NCBI RefSeq assembly: GCF_002113025.1
Contig: NZ_NEJH01000007.1
Coordinates: 124,001 to 188,000, forward strand
From: Pseudomonas sp. B28(2017)
Lineage (GTDB): Bacteria; Pseudomonadota; Gammaproteobacteria; Pseudomonadales; Pseudomonadaceae
DNA length: 64,000 nucleotides
Reading direction: 5' to 3'
Within the stretch, counting starts at the first letter, position 1. Each line of letters begins with the position of its first letter. A program made the translations under genes and the position numbers. The notes below the pieces were generated by a model. The model was given only the letters and a program-made list of their open reading frames with translations. It did not search any database and was not told the DNA's origin. This document shows, piece after piece, positions 27,499 through 34,113 of the stretch.

Positions 27499-28773
27499 TC
27501 ATGCCCTCCCCAGAATCAGTGAACTGTTGACGCCACCGAAGCCGAACGAGTTGGAAAGCACGACATTGATCGGCTGATGCAACGGCTCGCTCAGAAAGTT
27601 CAACTCGGGAAACTCAGCCTTGGCCGGGTCATAGTTGAGCGTTGGCAATAACACGCCATTGTGCAGACTGATCAGCGACAGGACCGCCTCAATGGCGCCA
27701 CTGCCCGCCAGGGAATGACCAATGGCCGATTTGTTGGCGGTGAACGTCACGTTGCTCACCGCGTCGCCAAATACCTGCTTGAGTGCCAACGCTTCGCTGC
27801 GGTCGTTGGCCTGTGTCGAGGTTCCATGGGTATTGACGTGCTCGACTGCGCGGCTCGTCAGGCCGGCATTTTCAATAGCGGCTGCCATGCATTCGGCGTA
27901 CTTGCTGCCATCCCGGCTGCTGGAGGTGATCTTTTGCGCCTCGCAATAATTGGCGTAACCCAAAATGCGGCCGATCGGGGTGGCCTTGCGACGCTCGGCA
28001 TGCGGCCTGGATTCGAGAACGATCAGCGCCGAACCTTCGCTGAGCACAAAGCCACAACGATCCGGCATGAACGGGCGGCTCTGTTGATCCGCAGCAAAAT
28101 CGGAGCGTTGGCACACGGCGCCAAGGCCGTCAAAGCTGTAGTACGACAGTTCGTGGGCCATCAACTCCACGGCGCCACAAATGGCCAGGTCGATTTCACC
28201 GCGCTCAATGGCGCGATACGCACTGCCTATCGCCATGGTCCCGGCAGCACAGGCATCGGAGTGAGTAGAAATGTGATCGCGAATGCCGAGAAATCGGGCA
28301 AGGTGCAGGGTCTGCTGGTCGACCCGACGAAAAAACGCTCCGCCCACTGGTTCGTGGTTTTGCAGATACAGATCAAGATCCACACTGCCTGCTTCGTCCA
28401 TGTATCGACTGGCCTGCTGCAGATCCTGGCTCACACAGTATTTATTTGAGCCGAGAAACAACCCACTGGCCACTCGAGCAAAGGCCGAAGGGGTCAGACC
28501 TGCATGCTGCAAAGCCTGCCTTGCGACGTACTCGGCCAGCACACTCTGTCGCGGTAACGTCAATGCATCGCTCTGAACCTCAGCGGTCATTTCCTGCCAC
28601 TGATGCTGATCGATATAACCGGCTGCGGTATTTGCAAATCCAAGCTCGGCAAACACCGGATGTTCACGAATACACGAACGCTTCTGGCTGATCCGCGAAA
28701 ACAGCGTGGCAGCGTCCAGCGCCATGGGCGCCACCAGTCCGTATCCCGTGACATAAACTTCTCGCAGCCGCAT
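27499..28773 (-). CDS. Beta-ketoacyl-ACP synthase, active
   Basis: A 424-residue ketosynthase with Cys175 (HSDACAAG), His316 (NTHGTST) and His353 (NKSAIGHS), ending SNSFGFGGVNSSLILG. The catalytic triad is complete. ATG 28773 is preferred because AGGAG precedes it and the protein aligns from MRLREVYVTGYG; the open frame continues upstream into the ACP gene in another frame. It is the first of two active ketosynthases, each followed by a degenerate partner. Confidence 0.92.
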   Translation of the reverse strand: MRLREVYVTGYGLVAPMALDAATLFSRISQKRSCIREHPVFAELGFANTAAGYIDQHQWQEMTAEVQSDALTLPRQSVLAEYVARQALQHAGLTPSAFARVASGLFLGSNKYCVSQDLQQASRYMDEAGSVDLDLYLQNHEPVGGAFFRRVDQQTLHLARFLGIRDHISTHSDACAAGTMAIGSAYRAIERGEIDLAICGAVELMAHELSYYSFDGLGAVCQRSDFAADQQSRPFMPDRCGFVLSEGSALIVLESRPHAERRKATPIGRILGYANYCEAQKITSSSRDGSKYAECMAAAIENAGLTSRAVEHVNTHGTSTQANDRSEALALKQVFGDAVSNVTFTANKSAIGHSLAGSGAIEAVLSLISLHNGVLLPTLNYDPAKAEFPELNFLSEPLHQPINVVLSNSFGFGGVNSSLILGRA

Positions 28774-28795
28774 GAAGAAACTCCTGGGCCGTTTC

Positions 28796-29356
28796 TTACA
28801 AGCGGGACGCGGCATATTTTTCCACCAGTTGGCGAGAGATTTCGTCCCCTTCCATCGGGACCAATCGGGCGCTGCAACCGGAACAGACCACCTGCCGACG
28901 GTCATTGAGACGTGCTTCGACGGCGCCACACTCGGGGCACGTCTGGGGCAAGTAGTTGAAGACGCTGTGGCACTGTTGCGCCCAGTTGCGCACCGTGGTG
29001 GCAGCGAACACATCCGCTGGCTGCATGCCGACCCGCAGTTGACCCGGGGCATAGGCGCTCAGGCTCTGTTCGAGAAGCACCACACCGGCTTCGGTGATAC
29101 GGCCCCTGTCGACGAACAGGGTGACATCGCCAAAAACCGCTACCGCGTGATCCAGCACGCTGGTTTTCGGCAAGGTGCAGCCATAGGTGCGGCCCAACTG
29201 AAAACTCAGGTCGACGATATCCAGAGAGTCGGCGCCGAGGTCTTCCACGATACTGCTATGCTCGTCGATAGCATCGACCTCCATCACCAGCAACTGCGCA
29301 AGCATTTCGCGAGTACTGGTAATAACGCTCTCCAATTCCAATGGATTGTTCATCAT
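28796..29356 (-). CDS. Acyl carrier protein with C-terminal zinc ribbon
   Basis: A 186-residue protein. Residues 8-85 are an acyl carrier domain with the phosphopantetheine serine at Ser44 (VEDLGADSLDIVDL). Residues 125-186 contain two CxxC pairs, Cys140/143 (CPECG) and Cys158/161 (CSGC), spaced as in a rubredoxin-like zinc ribbon. It is the first gene of the operon. AAGGAG precedes two adjacent ATGs (29356 and 29353); the second has the better spacing. Carrier-zinc-ribbon fusions are unusual; the ribbon may dock partner enzymes. Confidence 0.88.
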   Translation of the reverse strand: MMNNPLELESVITSTREMLAQLLVMEVDAIDEHSSIVEDLGADSLDIVDLSFQLGRTYGCTLPKTSVLDHAVAVFGDVTLFVDRGRITEAGVVLLEQSLSAYAPGQLRVGMQPADVFAATTVRNWAQQCHSVFNYLPQTCPECGAVEARLNDRRQVVCSGCSARLVPMEGDEISRQLVEKYAASRL

Positions 29357-29440
29357 CTATCTCCTTTTAAAGTGTGCGCTTGGGTATTAAGCAGTACCGC
29401 AAGAGGCTTGATTTCCTACAGCCTTCCCCTGCGGCGCGGG

Positions 29441-29472
29441 AGTCTAAACTCTCCCCTATAGGGGAGAGTCAA
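29441..29472 (-). promoter_or_regulatory. MerR-type promoter of the acyl-amine operon
   Basis: On the minus strand TTGACT (29472-29467) and TAGACT (29446-29441) are separated by 20 bases. The spacer is almost filled by a perfect palindrome at 29448-29469 (core CTCCCC-TATA-GGGGAG). An over-long spacer holding the operator is the signature of MerR-family activation. The transcript would begin about 80 bases before the ACP gene. The sequence closely matches the promoter at 13302-13333 beside a MerR gene. Confidence 0.75.
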
Positions 29473-29639
29473 CGCGCTATCACGGTTTTTTGGACGAACT
29501 TTTTTCCGCTCGGGACCGGTACTTTGAGTACCTGTTTGATGCACAGAGAAAGTTGGCGGCTGAAAGAATCTAGTTGGAACGGAAGTTCCATCTTTTCGCA
29601 CTTTTTAAAGAGAGTGGGTTAACTGATGGAGGGCAGGTT

Positions 29640-30150
29640 ATGGCCATTCGCCAATCTTCAAAGTGCTCAGCAACAATGCCGGCTCGGCAGTCCCCCGCTT
29701 GCGTGAGAGAAAGCGCGGCAAAACAACCTACTACCTGTACGACACTGGTGGAAAACCTCGCAAGGAAATCCCCTTGGGCACTGACTATGGCCTTGCCATC
29801 TTAGAGTACGCAAAACTGGAGAAAAGCCGTGTATCTCAGGCTTTAACGCAAGAAGTATTAACCTTTGCGTACGTTGCCGAGCTCTATATGAAGGAGGTAG
29901 TCCCAACCAAAGCCCATGCCACCCAAAAGGACAAGGATCGAGATTATTGGAGAGCTCAAAATCGTAATAGACCGAATCATGGCTCGAAAGGCTGGCCACA
30001 AAATCAGATCAACACACCTGGTGGTAATCGATTCTGGACAGCCAATGAAGACGAGCATGCTCAAAAAAAGGTTTGATGACGCCAGGGAGGCAGCCGGGAT
30101 TCCGAAAGCAGAATTTCAGATGCGGGACTTACGAGCGGGGGATTTTAAGT
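29640..30150 (+). pseudogene. Broken tyrosine recombinase (phage-type integrase)
   Basis: One frame encodes NNAGSAVPRLRERKRGKTTYYLYDTGGKPRKEIPLGTDYGLAILEY (29663-29910), the N-terminal arm-binding part of a phage integrase. A second frame (29940-30140) encodes SGQPMKTSMLKKRFDDAREAAGIPKAEFQMRDLRA, the catalytic C-terminal part ending near the HxxR motif. The middle is deleted, the frame is shifted, and the likely ATG at 29640 is out of frame with the body. It is a remnant of an old integrated element. Confidence 0.75.
30128..30150 (+). repeat. 23-bp match to the tRNA-Leu anticodon region
   Basis: 30128-30150 is identical to 61288-61310, the anticodon-arm segment of tRNA-Leu(UAA) in the same strand orientation. 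It joins directly onto the broken integrase reading frame, where CTTACGAGC could also encode its expected DLRA residues. Confidence 0.6.
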
Positions 30151-30180
30151 TCTGAGGGAAAATCAATCAAACCGCGCCTT

Positions 30181-30342
30181 CTAATAGATTTCCCTGACCG
30201 CAATCATCTCCTCAACGGTGCCATGCATGCCAATGTTTTCAGACACACCTAGAAGATTGCGGCCCGGAAAAGCCACGTCCATAAAGCTTGAAAATACGCA
30301 CTCTGCGCAACGTAAACCATCGACGGTATGCCGATCATGCAT
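30181..30342 (-). CDS. Possible 53-residue orphan frame
   Basis: An open frame (MHDRHTVDGLRCAECVFSS...NIGMHGTVEEMIAVREIY) with protein-like composition but no clear ribosome site. It lies between the broken integrase and the IS30 tail, so it may be a gene fragment. No family recognised. Confidence 0.2.
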   Translation of the reverse strand: MHDRHTVDGLRCAECVFSSFMDVAFPGRNLLGVSENIGMHGTVEEMIAVREIY

Positions 30343-30363
30343 ACTTAACCGACGCCACATTCA

Positions 30364-30462
30364 ATGAATGTGGCAAGGCTACTAAATAGCCGTCCTATGA
30401 AAACACTGAACTACGAAACGCCCGCTGAACGATTTAGCCAATCTGTTGCATCGGCTGGTTGA
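30364..30462 (+). pseudogene. IS30-family transposase C-terminal fragment
   Basis: The frame reads ...VARLLNSRPMKTLNYETP AERFSQSVASAG and a stop, matching the C-terminal NxRPRKTLxxxTPAE...F pattern of IS30-family transposases. Nothing upstream continues the protein. Confidence 0.7.
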
Positions 30463-30568
30463 ATCCACAGCCAGAAGCAGTCATTCCTGACCGCTAGCAA
30501 GCAGCCTTATGTCTACACGGTACGCGGTGCTGGCTTGACGCCTGTGCAGGATGCCCTGCAACCAGGCA

Positions 30569-30967
30569 TCACTCCTCGTTCAGCGCATCGATGATCGGGC
30601 AAGCGGCCCCACCGTCGCCTGCATCGCATTTGTGCACCAGTCCGCCCAGCACCTGCCGCATGGCGGCAAGGTCGGTCATCTTTTGCTCGATCATGGCCAG
30701 TTTGCGCATGGCCAGCGCCCGAGTCTCGCTGCAGGTGCAGGCCGCATCCAGTGTCAGCAGCATGCCCACCTCATCCAGCGTGAATCCCAGCGCCTGCGCC
30801 CTCTTGATGAAGCGCAGCCGTTTGACCTGCTCCGGTAGATAGTGCCGATAACCACTGAGCGGCTTTGGTGGTTCATCCAGCAAGCCGCGTCGCTGGTAAT
30901 AACGAATGGTCTCGATGTTCACCCCGGCAGCTTCCGCCAGCTTGCCGATACTCAGCCCTGTCGCCAT
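30569..30967 (-). CDS. merR: Mercury-type MerR regulator
   Basis: A 132-residue MerR protein. The winged helix (LSIGKLAEAAGVNIETIRYYQRRGLL) is at the N-terminus. Cysteines equivalent to the three Hg(II) ligands of Tn21 MerR are present: one in DAACTCSETRA (Cys77 or Cys79), then Cys114 and Cys123, nine residues apart (KCDAGDGGAACPII). ATG 30967 is chosen for spacing from AGGGG. Divergent from a MerR-type promoter. The structural mer genes are almost entirely missing downstream, so the regulator now controls little more than the GDCCVxC gene. Confidence 0.87.
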   Translation of the reverse strand: MATGLSIGKLAEAAGVNIETIRYYQRRGLLDEPPKPLSGYRHYLPEQVKRLRFIKRAQALGFTLDEVGMLLTLDAACTCSETRALAMRKLAMIEQKMTDLAAMRQVLGGLVHKCDAGDGGAACPIIDALNEE

Positions 30968-30977
30968 CACGCGCCCC

Positions 30978-31009
30978 TTGATTCTGTACCCGGGTACGGA
31001 GTGTAGAGT
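30978..31009 (+). promoter_or_regulatory. mer-type promoter/operator
   Basis: TTGATT (30978-30983) and TAGAGT (31004-31009) with a 20-base spacer containing the 12-bp palindrome GTACCCGGGTAC. This is the layout of a MerR-activated promoter reading toward the mer remnant. Confidence 0.7.
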
Positions 31010-31043
31010 GACTCTAGGTTAGATCGATTCAATGGAGAAAACG

Positions 31044-31132
31044 ATGGCCCAACAGATCGGCGGATCCTGAGGCGTTAACCAAGGCGACGACGAAGGCGAG
31101 TTATCCCTCCATCGTGCACAAACGAGGCAACT
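31044..31132 (+). pseudogene. merT/merP deletion scar
   Basis: After a GGAGAAAACG ribosome site, ATG 31044 starts MAQQIGGS and stops at 31070, like the first residues of a MerT. From 31072, ALTKATTKASYPSIVHKRG in another frame matches the C-terminus of MerP (known ending LTKAT..AGYPS). The rest of merT and merP is gone, so an internal deletion joined the two ends. Confidence 0.65.
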
Positions 31133-31351
31133 ATGAGCACCGTCATCTTCGAATCCGTGTTGACCTGCCCACATTGCGGTTTCGCCAAGCAGGAAGCCAT
31201 GCCCACGGACGCCTGCCAGTTCTTCTACGAGTGTGGCAATTGCAAAACCCTGCTACGCCCGAACCCCGGGGACTGCTGTGTGTTCTGTTCGTTTGGCACG
31301 GTGAAGTGTCCGCCGATTCAGGAGCAGCACGGATGCTGTGGTACAGGATAG
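31133..31351 (+). CDS. GDCCVxC-domain protein
   Basis: A 72-residue cysteine-rich protein: LTCPHCGFAKQEAMP, YECGNCKTLLRP, GDCCVFCSFGTVKCPP, and a terminal HGCCG. I recognise the GDCCVxC family, some members of which are selenoproteins and which commonly accompany mercury or other soft-metal resistance genes. Eleven cysteines in 72 residues imply metal binding. It retains the mer promoter and is the only intact structural gene of this operon. Precise function is unknown. Confidence 0.88.
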   Translation: MSTVIFESVLTCPHCGFAKQEAMPTDACQFFYECGNCKTLLRPNPGDCCVFCSFGTVKCPPIQEQHGCCGTG

Positions 31352-31420
31352 ATCCAGGTTTATTCGGTTTATCAGACGCCCCTGACGCGCCTCAAGCCGT
31401 GGTTATGGGAGGTCAGAATG

Positions 31421-31516
31421 ATGTGGAATCATGCTCTGATGCTCGTGGTGGTCTACCTGATTATCACCCTCAGCATCGGCTGGTTGTATACCATTGCGCT
31501 CCTGCATTGGGTTTGA
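31421..31516 (+). CDS. 31-residue single-span membrane peptide, copy 1
   Basis: MWNHALMLVVVYLIITLSIG followed by WLYTIALLHWV. Almost the whole peptide is one hydrophobic helix. GGGAGG lies 7 bases before ATG 31421. A second, diverged copy with its own ribosome site is at 32011-32106. The difference is mostly conservative between the copies (Val/Ile, Tyr/Phe), which suggests the frame is selected. No family recognised. Confidence 0.55.
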   Translation: MWNHALMLVVVYLIITLSIGWLYTIALLHWV

Positions 31517-32010
31517 TCCGATTGGAGCCGTACGGTAAGTCCGCATTTGGTACCGTTTTCGGCAGGTAGCTTTGTCCCGATCACAGTCGTTGGGGGAGTA
31601 GCTGCAATGGGTCGTTTTCTACCCTCGCAACAGACAGAAGTCGGCCAAAAAGTATCATTTAACATTGTCCGTCTGCTAAGTCGTCTCCAGTTTCCTATCT
31701 GCCTTGTTCTGCCGTGTGCCCCCCTTTGGCAAAGCGTTAGCTTAGTACTTCAATCCCGCTGGTTGGCATCCGGACGAATGTTCCCCCCCCACATGTGGGG
31801 AATCTCATCTTTTTCGGGGGTAGATTCAGGGATAGTTTCCGTCTGAAAGACTTAGCCTAGAACGCAGCGTTAAAGGCCAAAGGCGCATCCAAATGCCCTA
31901 CACTCAAATGGCTTAATTATTGCCTTACAGCTCATACGAGCTCATGACTTTCGCAGCTCCCAATTTACCAAGCACCAATATAAAAACAACGGTTATGGGA
32001 GGTTAGTGTC
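31517..32010. other. Gene-poor spacer between the two peptide copies
   Basis: Contains one REP-like hairpin remnant (31609-31646). No convincing reading frame, but the ends of the spacer are extensions of the duplicated peptide region. Confidence 0.45.
31609..31646. repeat. REP-like element remnant
   Basis: GGGTCGTTTTCTACC...GACAGAAGTCGGCC followed by AAAA. Shares the GGGTCG-TTTC and CGGCCAAAA ends with elements at 38352, 51516 and 52480. Confidence 0.5.
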
Positions 32011-32106
32011 ATGTGGAATCACCCTCTAATGCTCGCGGTTATCTACCTGACTATCACCCTCAGCATCGGCTGGTTGTTTACCATTGCAATCCTGGAGTTG
32101 CTTTGA
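32011..32106 (+). CDS. 31-residue single-span membrane peptide, copy 2
   Basis: MWNHPLMLAVIYLTITLSIG followed by WLFTIAILELL. Same length and same start context (GGTTATGGGAGGT) as the copy at 31421. Followed 40 bases later by a small membrane-protein gene. The duplication spans at least the ribosome site through the stop codon and the TGATCC after it. Confidence 0.55.
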   Translation: MWNHPLMLAVIYLTITLSIGWLFTIAILELL

Positions 32107-32146
32107 TCCAATTTATACGACAAAGCCCTGATTATTCAGGGCCACG

Positions 32147-32356
32147 ATGGTGGGCCTACTCTTTGGAATGATGGCAGTAGGCGCGGTTTTGGGCGGGGTT
32201 AAGCTAATTGCTGAGACTACGCAGAGGGTGAATGAGGTTGGCATACCGCCCTGGCCTGTTTTACTCATCTTCGCCATAGGATTGCCTTCCTGGGCAATCG
32301 TCACCGGCGGACTAGGGCTAATGAGTCATGACTTACTACAGGATAAGACTGTGTAA
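32147..32356 (+). CDS. Small membrane protein
   Basis: A 69-residue frame with two hydrophobic spans (VGLLFGMMAVGAVLGGVKLIA and PPWPVLLIFAIGLPSWAIVTGGLGL) joined by a short polar loop. The ribosome site is weak (CAGGGC). Close behind the second 31-residue peptide, so they may be cotranscribed. No family recognised. Confidence 0.5.
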   Translation: MVGLLFGMMAVGAVLGGVKLIAETTQRVNEVGIPPWPVLLIFAIGLPSWAIVTGGLGLMSHDLLQDKTV

Positions 32357-32650
32357 TACGGCCCACAACGCGGACGATTACTTACCCGCCACGCTCTTCA
32401 CGTTTGGCTAAGTCCCTAGTACCCCATATTGGGGACAGTAATCACCTAAGGGACTGTTTTAAAAGGAATACAAGCGCAATTTAGGGCAGCAAAGAATCCG
32501 CTTTTTTGTGGTTTCGCAAACGGTAATCCGCGGCTTCCAGCGGAGGTTTTGCGCACAACCAGCCTCTCACCATGGCAACTTTTTGCCCCTTCCCCTACCC
32601 ACCCCGATCAGCACCAGCTGCTACGCTGAAATCTCCACGGAGGTTTCGTG

Positions 32651-32860
32651 ATGCCAAACTCACATCTACTCCCTGCCCTGCTGTCCAAGCTCAACGAAAA
32701 TCAACTCGCCTTGGAAGCCGCCATCATGGAGCTCACGAATTGGGTCGAGCAGCAGGGAGCCACAGTTGTCGCCGATAACCTACGCGGCGCCTTGAATACG
32801 ATCGATAACAATGAAGAATTCATCAAGATGACACTCGCGGTGATGATGACGCCGGAGTGA
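32651..32860 (+). CDS. Small protein, WVxxQG family, copy 2
   Basis: A 69-residue helical protein (MPNSHLLPALLSKLNENQLALEAAIMELTNWVEQQGA...). GGAGG lies 7 bases before ATG 32651. Shares LL..L..xQ..L, AAIxEL..WVE.QG and RxxLxxID with the 76-residue protein at 8809-9039, so both belong to one small family. Soluble, function unknown. The 294 bases upstream hold no other gene. Confidence 0.75.
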   Translation: MPNSHLLPALLSKLNENQLALEAAIMELTNWVEQQGATVVADNLRGALNTIDNNEEFIKMTLAVMMTPE

Positions 32861-33009
32861 CGGCTATAGCCAACTGCTTCCAGTCCTCGACAAAGCGCAC
32901 GCGCTCAACGGTCAACCCAAACCTGCGACAATGCTGCCTCTTCGGGCTTCGTAACTTGCGTGGCAAACGTTCAGGTATTTGAATAACAAATTCGCGGGGA
33001 GCAGCCACA

Positions 33010-33945
33010 TTGGAATTGAGACAACTGCGCTATTTCGTAAAAATCATCGAGCTTGGCAGCCTGGGACGTGCGGCACTTGAACTGGACGTTGGTGTGTCAG
33101 CCCTCAGTCAGCAAATCTCCAAATTGGAAAGCGAACTGTGCACCCGCCTCCTGAATAGAACCTCCACCGGCGTGACGCCCACTAGCGCCGGATTTGCGTT
33201 TTTACACCATGCCCAATTGACGCTACGTCAGGCGGAAAACGCAATCATGGCCGCCCATCGCGGGCGAATGAGCGGTTATGTCAGCGTCGGCTTACCACCG
33301 ACTACCGCGACGGTGCTCGCGTTGCCGTTGATCAACGCAATGCGTGCGCGTTATCCGGACATACAACTGCATTTGGTGGAAATGCTTTCCGGCCATTTGG
33401 CGGCGCAGCTCAACGCACGGCAAATTGACCTGGCCATCCTGTTCCAGCTCGAAGGGGGTAAACGCTGGAGCGTGACTCCGCTGCTGGATGAAAAGCTGTT
33501 TGTCATTGCCTCGCCCAGCCTGCCTCAAGCGCCTTCTGGTGACAGCGTGCAGCTAGCCGACCTCGGCGGCCTGCCGCTGGTGATGCCCAGTGCGCAACAT
33601 GGACTGCGCTCGGCATTGATGAGCGCGTTCGAGCGGGTCGGGCTAACACCCAATGTCATTATGGAAGTCGACGGTCTCGCTGTTTTGATGAACGCCGTTC
33701 GGGCCGGTCATGCGGCAACGATACAACCGGGGGCGGCCGCTGCATTGAAAGACGGGTCCGGACTTTCACTGATCAGGATTGCCGATCCCCATGTGGGCCG
33801 GCGTAATCTTCTGGCGACGTTGGCTGACGACGAACTCTCTCCGGCGGCTCTGGCAACTCGGTTGGTCATCATCGATGTGGCGCGACAGTTGGTCGTCGAC
33901 AAACAGTGGCCTGGAGCTACGTGGATAGAAGGGGCAGACGCGTAA
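33010..33945 (+). CDS. tcuR: LysR-family regulator of tricarballylate use
   Basis: A 311-residue LysR-type regulator. Helix-turn-helix in residues 1-60 (MELRQLRYFVKIIELGSLGRAALELDVGVSALSQQISKLE), then a two-lobed ligand domain. The start is TTG, with GGGGAG ahead of it, and the protein aligns from its first residue with other LysR proteins. It lies immediately upstream of tcuABC on the same strand, the arrangement of Salmonella tcuR, so tricarballylate is the likely inducer. Confidence 0.88.
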   Translation: MELRQLRYFVKIIELGSLGRAALELDVGVSALSQQISKLESELCTRLLNRTSTGVTPTSAGFAFLHHAQLTLRQAENAIMAAHRGRMSGYVSVGLPPTTATVLALPLINAMRARYPDIQLHLVEMLSGHLAAQLNARQIDLAILFQLEGGKRWSVTPLLDEKLFVIASPSLPQAPSGDSVQLADLGGLPLVMPSAQHGLRSALMSAFERVGLTPNVIMEVDGLAVLMNAVRAGHAATIQPGAAAALKDGSGLSLIRIADPHVGRRNLLATLADDELSPAALATRLVIIDVARQLVVDKQWPGATWIEGADA

Positions 33946-34113
33946 TTCTCTTTCAAACCCGGACACATAAGTCTGTCCTGCCGACAAAGCCTTTAGAAAA
34001 ACTAAACACCCCGCGTCAAAAGCAGCCTTTCGGCCACTCCTTCCCCACCCTATCGTTCTCCCCACTCGCAAGGAGCACTTCGTTCCCGCTTCCTTGCAAA
34101 TCGAGGAGCGATA

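Noticed and set aside
27499..29052. Longer 517-residue start for the first ketosynthase
   Set aside because: The extra N-terminal residues lie within the ACP gene in another frame and lack ketosynthase resemblance; ATG 28773 has AGGAG and begins the conserved fold.
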